DNA of 64,000 bases, from the NCBI GenBank assembly GCA_017429475.1, contig JAFROX010000006.1, forward strand, positions 190,008-254,007, read 5' to 3'. The notes below the pieces were generated by a model that saw only the letters and a program-made list of their open reading frames with translations, was not told where the DNA came from and ran no database searches. Each line of letters starts with the position of its first letter. Position 1 is the first letter of the stretch. The DNA is from Bacteroidales bacterium (GTDB lineage: Bacteria; Bacteroidota; Bacteroidia; Bacteroidales; UBA932). Position numbers and translations under genes: made by a program. Of this stretch, positions 18,821 through 26,020 are shown one piece after another.

Positions 18821-19280
18821 AAGGGTGATTTGACAGATAGGAGTTGTAATAACGCCTGTCGCCGGTGACTTCCTGGCCGAGCCATGCGGGTTTGCTGATG
18901 GGCTCGTCTACGGCGTCAAGTTCGATTTCTGCGATTACGAGGCCGGCGTTGGCTCCTTCGAAAACGTCGATCTCCCAGGGATGGTGTCCGTTCAGGCTGC
19001 GGACAAGGTGGCGCGTCTTTTCGATGGGCGTCGGCTCTGCGAGTTCCATCAGTGCATTTGCGTCTTCAAGCGGAATTTCCATTTCCCATTCAAATCGGGA
19101 GAGGCCGTTGTCGTCGGAAGGGCCCTTTACTGTGATGTAGGCCTCGCTGTCCTTCAGACGCACGCGCACGGTCCGGCCTTTCGATGAATTCAGGTAGCCC
19201 TGAACGATGTGGTGCGATTCATAGACTTCCCCGAGGAAATCTCCCTTCACCAGAAACTTGCGTTCTATTTCCTGTGCCAT
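18807..19280 (-). CDS. CYTH-domain protein (triphosphate-tunnel family)
   Basis: 157 residues opening with the EIERKFLV signature of CYTH proteins, followed by charged strands such as RTVRVRLKDSEAYITVKG and FEWEMEIP. Family members bind triphosphates in a tunnel of Arg, Lys and Glu residues; many bacterial ones are inorganic triphosphatases. Which substrate this one uses is not visible. The ATG at 19280 is fixed by the signature and by a -7 box 17 nt upstream. It is convergent with, and overlaps, the phosphoesterase gene. Confidence 0.85.
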   Translation of the reverse strand: MAQEIERKFLVKGDFLGEVYESHHIVQGYLNSSKGRTVRVRLKDSEAYITVKGPSDDNGLSRFEWEMEIPLEDANALMELAEPTPIEKTRHLVRSLNGHHPWEIDVFEGANAGLVIAEIELDAVDEPISKPAWLGQEVTGDRRYYNSYLSNHPFTTW

Positions 19281-19297
19281 AATAATACTCTTTGGCG

Positions 19298-19305
19298 CAA
19301 AGATA
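19298..19305 (-). promoter_or_regulatory. -7 box of the CYTH gene
   Basis: Reads TATCTTTG on the minus strand, a full TAnnTTTG match, 17 nt before the ATG at 19280. It lies in the 37-bp gap after the serpin gene. Confidence 0.55.
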
Positions 19306-19317
19306 AAACCGGAAATG

Positions 19318-20583
19318 TCATTTACCAGAGAAGCGGCCGGCGAATATGATGGAGCCGGAACCCCATTCATCAATCACGTACAAGAACGGCTGGTCTGCGT
19401 GGAAGACGATGTGCTGCCCGGGTTGGAGTGGTCCGGCGCTTCCATACCATCCTGTCATCGATACGGCAGCAGCCTCAGTCCTTTCTTCATCCACCTTTAT
19501 AACGGCATCCTGCTTTATCAGGCTGAGAAAGAAAGCAGTCTCAGACAAGGCGCTGAAATCTGCCTTTGGACTGAATGCAGCAGGCATTCCCATGTCCGAG
19601 AGGATCTGATTGAGCTCGATTTCGTATTTTGTCTCGAACTTGGGTAGCCAGACATCCACTTCGCACCTAACGAAGTTGCCGCCGTGCGTTAGATTATACC
19701 AGTCGGTGCTTTTCAGGGCCTCAGTCACATCGGAAAGTGTCTTGCCATCGGCAGGCAATATTACCCTCATACTGAAAGCAGCATTGCCGTAAGAGAGCCG
19801 TAAGATCCTGTACTCATCATTCTCATAATAAAAAGCAGAGCGTTCGTCCTTCATCATTGGAACTTTTTTTACAGATCCCTCCGAGGTGGTGAATTTTTCA
19901 CTGGCAGTGTTTTCTTTTGGAAACTTATCCTGCCACTGGCTGTTGAAATACAGAGCATTGAGGAGATAGGCGACAGCTTGAGGAGATACATCATCCAGAA
20001 CCTTGGGTATGAGCCCTTTGGTCTTTTCTGAGCACCAACCGTTGATGGCTTTCAATGTGCTGGCGGGATCGCTGAAGTCCAGATTGGCGGCTTCGGCCTG
20101 GTAATACTTGCCGATAGTGCTCTTATAGCTGTCGAGGACAGGGTGTTTCTGATTGACAAAGATGGAGTTGGCGATGTTTATCTTGGTCCTTTTGTCCAGA
20201 GAAGGCAGCTGTTGCATCATAGACTGACCGAATTCGTTCACGGCGTCTGCTTCGCCGGCGCCGTAGCCGAGTACCTTGCAGATTTCATCGGCAGTCTGAC
20301 CCTGGGCTCCATCGAGAATCATTCCGAGCAGGAGTTGCAGGCTGATAGGCGATATTATGAAATCCCCCTTCTCTGTTCTGCTCACGCGGTCGATGAAGTC
20401 AAAAGCGAAAGTATTGCCTTGCCTTGCAAATTCTTTCGACTTGGTGGACAGTTGGACTTCCTTGAATGGATTGTTGGCCAAATCTTCTGGATCCACATAT
20501 TCTTCCCCACCTTCAATCTTGTTGCAGGAAATGGTTCCCAAGACAATGGCAGCAATAGCGGCAATGACAGCAAATCGTCTCAT
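19318..20583 (-). CDS. Serpin (serine/cysteine protease inhibitor) lipoprotein
   Basis: 421 residues. A lipoprotein signal ends with the lipobox GTISC, then a linker rich in Glu/Asp (EGGEEYVDPED), then a full serpin fold. The reactive-centre hinge reads EERTEAAAVS (366-375), close to the inhibitory consensus EEGTEAAAAT except for Arg in place of the hinge Gly. The short small side chains after it suggest an inhibitory serpin. It ends with the family-typical HADQPFLYVI and FAGR. Serpins trap proteases covalently; in gut Bacteroidota a surface serpin would blunt host or competitor proteases. The start ATG 20583 opens the signal peptide; upstream frame extension is not needed. Confidence 0.9.
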   Translation of the reverse strand: MRRFAVIAAIAAIVLGTISCNKIEGGEEYVDPEDLANNPFKEVQLSTKSKEFARQGNTFAFDFIDRVSRTEKGDFIISPISLQLLLGMILDGAQGQTADEICKVLGYGAGEADAVNEFGQSMMQQLPSLDKRTKINIANSIFVNQKHPVLDSYKSTIGKYYQAEAANLDFSDPASTLKAINGWCSEKTKGLIPKVLDDVSPQAVAYLLNALYFNSQWQDKFPKENTASEKFTTSEGSVKKVPMMKDERSAFYYENDEYRILRLSYGNAAFSMRVILPADGKTLSDVTEALKSTDWYNLTHGGNFVRCEVDVWLPKFETKYEIELNQILSDMGMPAAFSPKADFSALSETAFFLSLIKQDAVIKVDEERTEAAAVSMTGWYGSAGPLQPGQHIVFHADQPFLYVIDEWGSGSIIFAGRFSGK

Positions 20584-20622
20584 AATTATGCTTATTAATA
20601 TCGTTTCTTGATATATAACACA

Positions 20623-20630
20623 CAAACTTA
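20623..20630 (-). promoter_or_regulatory. -7 box of the serpin gene
   Basis: TAAGTTTG on the minus strand matches TAnnTTTG; it lies 39 nt before the serpin ATG. No convincing -33 element was found. Confidence 0.45.
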
Positions 20631-20760
20631 CAAAATACTGCTCGCACTTACATAAAATTTGATGAGTAGTAAGAAATACAAACAGTGACAGCGTATCAAA
20701 GGGCGGAAGGTCGCAGGAAAGCATAGGCTCGGAGGTAACTCGCCCGTGTCAGGGAAAAAT

Positions 20761-20812
20761 GGAGCAGGGCAATCGGCCTTGGAAGGCATCCTGGGGCAGG
20801 TGAGTCTGCTCC
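20761..20812. repeat. 52-bp inverted-repeat element, copy A
   Basis: Begins GGAGCAGG and ends CTGCTCC, so the ends are inverted repeats. Copy B has the same length and termini and shares the internal block CTGGGGCA at the same offset. Confidence 0.6.
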
Positions 20813-20832
20813 ACTGCCAGAAATAAGCCAGA

Positions 20833-20884
20833 GGAGCAGGCCAACCCCCTTCAGAGGCCTCTCTGGGGCATACTCGCCTGCTCC
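20833..20884. repeat. 52-bp inverted-repeat element, copy B
   Basis: Same length and end sequences as copy A, in the same orientation, 20 bp downstream. By hand alignment roughly two thirds of positions agree, with the ends fully conserved. Confidence 0.6.
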
Positions 20885-21137
20885 ATTTTGCCGCCGTGTC
20901 ACAGACCTGACTTGCGGCGACCTCCGTTGTACATTACTGGGGCGCTGCCCAAACCCCGCCGCTCTGTACTGCTATCAGCACTTCCCTGCCCGCACGGCCT
21001 CCGCTAGTGCCTGCAGCCGCAAGTTCGTCCTGCTGCGCAGAACTCGCATTCAATCGGTGCCCCCCTCTTTAATTACGATGGTGTACACGCCTTCCTGGGA
21101 GCGACTGCCGCCAACCTTGGCGGCACCCTCATTCCAG

Positions 21138-21293
21138 TGCTTTCCGCCAAAGTGTGACACGCGGACCCCCTCCACAGGTGCTTCCAGGGCCTATGGCCGT
21201 GTCACACTGGTCTTGCTAAGGGGGGGTGTGACACGCTCACCGCGTCTGTACGCATTCTGAGCCACTTGTCTGTGTCACACTTTGGCGGAAAGC
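21138..21293. repeat. 22-bp perfect inverted repeat enclosing about 110 bp
   Basis: The arm at 21138-21159 (begins GCTTTCCGCC, ends TGTGACAC) is the exact reverse complement of 21272-21293. Two more copies of the arm core, GTGTCACAC and GTGTGACAC, lie between them at about 21199 and 21226. Confidence 0.6.
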
Positions 21294-21577
21294 AGCCTTC
21301 AGGCGTCGGGACAAGCGGCTCGGAGGGCGCAGACACGCTCGGGCGGCGTCTTTCGCTGCGTTCGCCTGTCGCGACGAACTCGCCCTTATCGTCTGCATCT
21401 TTCGTTGTCGGCTGACTGTGTCTGCTAACGCTGCCCAGTCAGCCTCCACCTCAATCTGCGCCGAACGAGGCTCAGACATCGTCGCTCCCGGGCGGCTCAC
21501 TCCGCTCATCTGCTATTTCTCCCTCGCTCAAGCGCCCTTTACGCCGCTGTCCCACGCCACTGGCTGCTGCGTCCCGC

Positions 21578-21647
21578 GAAGTTATCCTCGGCGAAGCGAG
21601 GAGGGCCTTCCCCAGAGCCCCCCGCAGCGTCGCCGGGAGATAACTTC
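21578..21647. repeat. About 70-bp palindromic element, copy 1
   Basis: Starts GAAGTTATCC and ends GGAGATAACTTC; the outer 9 bp are perfect inverted repeats. The left half has a hairpin CTCGGCGAAGCGAG. Closely related to copy 2. Confidence 0.65.
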
Positions 21648-21834
21648 CTTTGCACTGCTGATGCATTAGCGCCGCCCACCTGCCGAACAATCGCAGCGCA
21701 AAAGCACCCCTTCCATATGAGTCGCTAGCGCTCCTTGCCGTGCGCAGCAAGGCCAAATCTCCTCACACCGCATTCCAATGTGCCCCACGATGCACGCAGC
21801 GCCGCCCTGCCAGGACTGCGAATTTCGGGTTTGA

Positions 21835-21903
21835 GAAGTTATCCTCGGCGAAGCGAGGAGAGACCGTCCATATCTCCCCGCAGCGTCGCCGGGAGATAAC
21901 TTC
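21835..21903. repeat. About 70-bp palindromic element, copy 2
   Basis: Same orientation as copy 1. Shares the left end through CTCGGCGAAGCGAGGAG and the right end from CCCCGCAGCGTCGCC onward; the middle differs. Confidence 0.65.
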
Positions 21904-21970
21904 ATTCGCACCGAGTCCCGCCACCGCTTCTGCGCCAGTCAAAGTGCAGTCGCATCGGCACCTACCCAAA

Positions 21971-22037
21971 GAAGTTATCCTAGGCAGACAAAAGGGATCC
22001 CATAGGAAGAGCTCCCTGCCTGGCTGGAGATAACTTC
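21971..22037. repeat. About 70-bp palindromic element, copy 3
   Basis: Keeps only the ends: GAAGTTATCC at the left and GGAGATAACTTC at the right. The interior is unrelated to copies 1 and 2, so the termini are the conserved part. Confidence 0.6.
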
Positions 22038-22561
22038 TTCAGCAACCCCGGCATTGCCTCTGCACGGAATGAACGAGAGTGCTTCCACGTTCATTCTGTG
22101 AGGCAGATTATGTAGAAACCGGGCAAAAACAGCGCACAGAATGAAAGAGAACGCCCCCACATCCATTCTGTGTCCACGAAATGGGATGGCGCACCCAAAC
22201 CCGACATTCGCATTCGCTAAGTACCACCTCCACAAGTGCTTGCAGAAGGGGTTGCGCGTCAATGCAGGGGAAAATCCTCCCGCATTCACAAGAGACCCCA
22301 TCCACGGACCTCTCCAAGGCAGGTGCCACACGAATGCGAATTTCGGATTTGCTCCAGCTGCCGCAGCCTGCCCCTAATGGGCGGAAGGTCGTAAGAAGAA
22401 ACACATGACGGGAATAGCAAGGCGCTTCAGCGCCGTGGCGGAGTGTGCGCAATGTCCGAAGGACACGAGCCACGGAGCCACCCGGGTTCTGCGAAGCAGG
22501 TTCCGGCATTTCCCCCTTGGGGGATGTCGCGAAGCGACAGGGGGTTAGACTTTCCGCACGA

Positions 22562-22590
22562 AAAAAGTCCTGCGAATTGCAGGACTTTTT
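22562..22590 (-). terminator. Rho-independent terminator after tRNA-Gly
   Basis: Twelve-bp stem AAAAAGTCCTGC / GCAGGACTTTTT with a 5-nt loop, starting 4 bp beyond the 3' end of the tRNA. The A/T-rich stem base gives a T run on both strands. Confidence 0.8.
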
Positions 22591-22593
22591 GAG

Positions 22594-22666
22594 AGCGGAA
22601 AACGGGTTTCGAACCCGCGACCTTCGGCTTGGGAAGCCGACGCTCTACCGACTGAGCTACTTCCGC
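22594..22666 (-). tRNA. tRNA-Gly (anticodon CCC)
   Basis: Minus-strand cloverleaf of 73 nt. The 7-bp acceptor stem is GCGGAAG paired with TTTCCGC. The D arm starts TAGCTCAG; the anticodon stem TCGGC/GCCGA holds the loop TTCCCAA, giving anticodon CCC (codon GGG). The T arm contains GGTTCGAAACC. CCA is not encoded. A strong terminator follows directly. Confidence 0.93.
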
Positions 22667-22698
22667 GGTTTGCTGTTGCAAATGTACTCCAATTAATG

Positions 22699-22706
22699 TA
22701 ATTTTA
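22699..22706 (+). promoter_or_regulatory. Possible galK promoter
   Basis: TAATTTTA differs from TAnnTTTG in the last base. A TTG at 22676-22678 is 20 bp upstream, the usual -33/-7 spacing. It is the best candidate in the tRNA-galK gap. Confidence 0.35.
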
Positions 22707-22752
22707 CAAGATGCGAATAGCGTAGAAACAAACCTAATAATACATAATCAAA

Positions 22753-23922
22753 ATGCTGAATCACAAATTAGTCCTCAGATGCTTCGAAAAGCAGTTCGGA
22801 CACAAAAAATGCAGCCTGTACACCTCTCCTGGCCGCATCAACCTCATCGGAGAACACACTGACTACAACGGCGGATTCGTACTTCCCGCTGCCATCGACA
22901 AAGCTATGTCTGTGGCCATCTGCAAGAACGGAACCGACACCATCAACGTATATTCAATGGACTTCAAGGCTAAATTGGCGATAGCCGTCAACGGCCCGAA
23001 ACCCGAAGAGCAGTGGGCCTGCTATATATATGGTGTGGTTGCAGAAATGAAGAAGCGCGGCGCCAACCCCGGAGGCTTCGACTGCGTGTTCGGAGGTGAC
23101 GTTCCCCTGGGAGCAGGTATGTCTTCATCGGCAGCCCTCGAGTCAGTGTTCGGCTATGCCATCAACGACCAGTTCAAGCTCGGCTTCAGGCGCGAAGACC
23201 TCGCCAAGATCGGCCAGATGACTGAGCACAACTATGTCGGCGTGCGTTGCGGAATCATGGACCAGTTCGCATCTCTGTTCGGCAAGGACGGTCACGTGAT
23301 CCGTCTGGACTGCCGCAGTCTCAAATACAAGAGATTCCCGTTCAATCCCCGCGGCTACAGGGTTGTCCTCATCGACACTATGGTGAAACATACCCTCGCT
23401 TCATCTGAATACAACGTTCGCCGCGCCCAGTGCGAAGAAGGCGTTGCAAGGATCGCCAAGGACCATCCCGGCGTGGAGCTGCTCCGCGACGTGACTCCCA
23501 AGATGCTCGAGAGCTACAAGGACAAACTGGACCCGATGGTATTCAAGAGATGCTCTTATGTGGTTTATGAAGACAAGCGCTTGCTCGACGGTTGCCGCGA
23601 TCTTGAGAAGGGAGACCTGAAGGCATTCGGCGCCAAGATGTTCGCTACCCACGACGGCCTCAGCAAGGACTACGGCGTGAGCTGCGAGGAGCTCGACTTC
23701 ATCGTCGACATCGCCCGCAAGAACGAAGGCGTCATCGGCGCCCGTATGATGGGCGGCGGCTTCGGCGGCTGCGTGATAAGCATCGTAAAGTCCGGTGCAT
23801 ACAAAGGTTACATCGAGGACGTGAAGAAAGCCTACATCAAGAAATTCGGCAAGGATCCGCGCGTGATCAACGTGGTCATCAGCGACGGCGCCAAGAAGTG
23901 GAATCTGAGAAAAATCAAATAA
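22753..23922 (+). CDS. galK: Galactokinase
   Basis: 389 residues, GHMP kinase family; phosphorylates alpha-D-galactose at C1 (Leloir pathway). The galactokinase signature GRINLIGEHTDYNGG spans 27-41, the ATP-binding GHMP motif reads GAGMSSSAALE, and the C-terminal motif reads MGGGFGGC. Length agrees with bacterial GalK. The mutarotase gene galM starts 2 bp after its stop, so the two steps that bring beta-galactose into the pathway are co-transcribed. galT and galE are not in this window. Confidence 0.95.
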   Translation: MLNHKLVLRCFEKQFGHKKCSLYTSPGRINLIGEHTDYNGGFVLPAAIDKAMSVAICKNGTDTINVYSMDFKAKLAIAVNGPKPEEQWACYIYGVVAEMKKRGANPGGFDCVFGGDVPLGAGMSSSAALESVFGYAINDQFKLGFRREDLAKIGQMTEHNYVGVRCGIMDQFASLFGKDGHVIRLDCRSLKYKRFPFNPRGYRVVLIDTMVKHTLASSEYNVRRAQCEEGVARIAKDHPGVELLRDVTPKMLESYKDKLDPMVFKRCSYVVYEDKRLLDGCRDLEKGDLKAFGAKMFATHDGLSKDYGVSCEELDFIVDIARKNEGVIGARMMGGGFGGCVISIVKSGAYKGYIEDVKKAYIKKFGKDPRVINVVISDGAKKWNLRKIK

Positions 23923-23924
23923 CT

Positions 23925-24947
23925 ATGGCAGAAATCAAACATTTCACTCTCACCAACAGCAAGGGCGAGAGCGTCGTATTGAGCAACTTCGGAGCCAGCA
24001 TCCTGGCAATCAACGTTCCTGACCGTGGCGGCCGCATCGACAACGTGGTTCTGGCCTATGCCAAGGACGAAGACTACTATGACGACGGTCCCTTTATGGG
24101 CAAGACTCCCGGAAGGTATTCGAACCGTATCGCGAAGGGCCACTTCACCCTCGACGGCAAGCAATATACCCTCTCCATCAACTGCGGCACCGAGCATCTG
24201 CACGGCGGCATCAAGGAAGAGAGCTATGCCAACCGCGTGTGGGATGCAGAGCAGAAGGGCAATTCAGTAGTGATGTCACTTTTCAGCCCGGACGGTGACG
24301 CGGGCTATCCCGGCAACCTCAAGGTCCAGGCTACCTACACCTGGGATGACGACAGCTGCCTTACTCTCGACTTCGTCGCCACCACCGATGCCAAGACAGT
24401 AGTGAACCTCACCAACCACGTCTATTTCGACCTCCGCGGTGCCAGCAACAAGCAAGGAGGCATACTCAACCACGTGCTGAAGCTCAACTGCAGCAGGTAT
24501 CTGCCGACCGACGACCAGCTGATCCCCACCGGCGAAATCGCTCCGGTTGCCGGAACTCCGATGGACTTCACCAAGGGCAGGATTGTGGGCAAGGACATCC
24601 ACGATTACAGTTTCCCTGCGCTCAAGTTCGGCAAGGGATATGACGCCTGCTGGGCTATCGATGGCTTCGACGGCAGCATCAAGCCGATCGCTGAACTGTG
24701 CGAGCCAGCCACCGGCAGGAAGATGGTTCTGAGCACCAACAAACCCGGCGTCCAGCTCTACACCGGCAACTATCTCGAAGGCTGCCCCGACGGCCCTGAC
24801 GGATATGTCTACAAGGAGAATGACGGCCTGGCCCTCGAGTGCCAGGACTTCCCGGACGCTCCCAACCATCCGAACTTCGGCTACAAGCCTCTGGAACCAG
24901 GCGAGACCTACCATCACACTATGAAATGGCAGTTCTCTGCTGAATAA
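23925..24947 (+). CDS. galM: Aldose 1-epimerase (galactose mutarotase)
   Basis: 340 residues. Interconverts alpha and beta anomers of galactose, supplying the alpha form to GalK. Family motifs: GRYSNRIAKGHFTLDG, the catalytic His in NLTNHVYFDL, and the catalytic Glu in LALECQDFPDAPNHPNF. The ATG at 23925 follows the galK stop after 2 bp; a longer frame would reach into galK without any family similarity. No signal peptide, so cytoplasmic. Ends shortly before a strong terminator. Confidence 0.95.
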   Translation: MAEIKHFTLTNSKGESVVLSNFGASILAINVPDRGGRIDNVVLAYAKDEDYYDDGPFMGKTPGRYSNRIAKGHFTLDGKQYTLSINCGTEHLHGGIKEESYANRVWDAEQKGNSVVMSLFSPDGDAGYPGNLKVQATYTWDDDSCLTLDFVATTDAKTVVNLTNHVYFDLRGASNKQGGILNHVLKLNCSRYLPTDDQLIPTGEIAPVAGTPMDFTKGRIVGKDIHDYSFPALKFGKGYDACWAIDGFDGSIKPIAELCEPATGRKMVLSTNKPGVQLYTGNYLEGCPDGPDGYVYKENDGLALECQDFPDAPNHPNFGYKPLEPGETYHHTMKWQFSAE

Positions 24948-24980
24948 GCCTTCCGGACTGACATTCTGAAAGCCAAATCA

Positions 24981-25022
24981 AGGGTGTCACCTTTAATAGG
25001 TGGCGCCCTTGATTGCTTTTTT
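24981..25022 (+). terminator. Terminator of galK-galM
   Basis: Eleven-bp stem (24981-24991 with 24999-25009, two G-T pairs), 7-nt loop TTTAATA, then a T-rich tail ending in six T. Directly after it begins the thrB promoter region. Confidence 0.85.
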
Positions 25023-25035
25023 GTAAGTGAGTTTT

Positions 25036-25043
25036 TATTTTTG
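25036..25043 (+). promoter_or_regulatory. thrB promoter
   Basis: TATTTTTG matches TAnnTTTG, 44 nt before the thrB ATG. A TTG at 25013-25015, inside the terminator tail, is 20 bp upstream and could be the -33 element. Confidence 0.5.
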
Positions 25044-25087
25044 CAACGTCATATAACCTGCCGGACTACGGCATTCAGTGATTTAGT

Positions 25088-26020
25088 ATGAGAAAAGTAA
25101 GAGTATTCGCACCTGCATCCATCGCAAATATGGGCTGTGGCTTCGACATCATAGGCCTTGCCCTTGACGAAGTTGGAGACATCATCGAAATCGTTCAAAG
25201 CGAAGGAGACGGCCTGACTATCACCAACAAGACAGACGTTCCGCTTCCCGAAGACATCGAGAAGAACGTGATAACACCGGTGGTGAGAGCTTTTCTCAAG
25301 AAGATTGGCAAGAAAGCCCAAATCGACGTCACTATCTGCGAGAAGATCTATCCCGGCAGCGGTATCGGATCCAGCGCGGCATCCAGTGCGGCGGCTGCAT
25401 ACGGTATGAACGAGCTCTACGGCTGCCCCCTGACTGAGGAGGAAGTTGTGGAGTGCGCGATGGAGGGTGAAAACCTCGCCTCCGGCGGCTATCACGCCGA
25501 CAATGCCGCTCCTGCAGTGATGGGCGGAATCATCCTCATCCGCGGCTACGAACCCCTGGACGTAGTGAAGATTTCCGTTCCCGGCAACTTCTACTGCGCT
25601 GTGATCCATCCCCGCATCGTGGTTACCACCAAGGAAGCCCGCGAGATTCTGCCCAAGCAGGTTCCCCTGCACACCGCCATAACCCAGTGGGGCAACGTCG
25701 GCGGTCTGGTGGCAGGCCTCTTCACCTCTGATATCGAGCTAGTCGGCCGTTCAATGAAGGATGTGATTGCCGAGCCGTACCGCAAGCAGTTCATCCCCGG
25801 CTTCGACGAACTCCGCGAGAAAGTCCTGGAGGCCGGCGCCCTTGCGATGAACATCTCCGGCTCAGGCCCTTCAGTTTTCGCACTCTGCAACCACAGGGAC
25901 AAAGCTGAAGCCGCAGGAAAGATTATGGGTGACCATTTCACTTCGCGCGGCATCGAGAATGAGGTTTATGTGGTGAAGGTTTCCAACAAGGGAGCCAAAC
26001 TGACAAGAGTTTCCATCTGA
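25088..26020 (+). CDS. thrB: Homoserine kinase
   Basis: 310 residues, GHMP kinase. Phosphorylates homoserine, the step before threonine synthase. Visible: the N-terminal VFAPASIANMGCGFDIIGLAL, the ATP loop PGSGIGSSAASSAAAA, and the C-terminal substrate region MNISGSGPSVFAL. Its TGA overlaps the thrC ATG by one base (TGATG), so the last two steps of threonine synthesis are translationally coupled. No threonine-rich leader peptide or attenuator was seen between the promoter and the start codon. Confidence 0.95.
   Translation: MRKVRVFAPASIANMGCGFDIIGLALDEVGDIIEIVQSEGDGLTITNKTDVPLPEDIEKNVITPVVRAFLKKIGKKAQIDVTICEKIYPGSGIGSSAASSAAAAYGMNELYGCPLTEEEVVECAMEGENLASGGYHADNAAPAVMGGIILIRGYEPLDVVKISVPGNFYCAVIHPRIVVTTKEAREILPKQVPLHTAITQWGNVGGLVAGLFTSDIELVGRSMKDVIAEPYRKQFIPGFDELREKVLEAGALAMNISGSGPSVFALCNHRDKAEAAGKIMGDHFTSRGIENEVYVVKVSNKGAKLTRVSI

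Larger units (their letters stand above)
20701..22593. other. Gene-free, repeat-dense region
   Basis: Nearly 1.9 kb without a credible gene: frames are short, lack recognisable motifs and overlap one another. The sequence is made of inverted-repeat units listed separately. It starts and ends with a 13-bp direct repeat, GGGCGGAAGGTCG (20701-20713 and 22379-22391). Small perfect hairpins also occur, e.g. TGCCGCCAA/TTGGCGGCA (21107-21126), GCAGACAC/GTGTCTGC (21329-21425) and GGCGCT/AGCGCC (22421-22434). The part next to the tRNA holds further short palindromes (CCCCCTTGGGGG, TGTCGCGAAGCGACA). Function unknown. Confidence 0.7.

Noticed and set aside
20701-22593. Integron attC array
   Set aside because: Element lengths fit, but the ends (GAAGTTATCC/GGATAACTTC) do not match the attC core RYYYAAC/GTTRRRY, there are no cassettes between them and no integrase is seen.
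22427-22681. Minus-strand frame of 84 codons over the tRNA gene
   Set aside because: It reads through tRNA-Gly and its terminator; such frames (AEVAQSVERRLPKPKVAGSK) are well-known translations of tRNA genes, not proteins.
25044-25087. Threonine attenuator or riboswitch before thrB
   Set aside because: The 44-nt leader holds no Thr-rich peptide and no terminator pair; too short for a known riboswitch.
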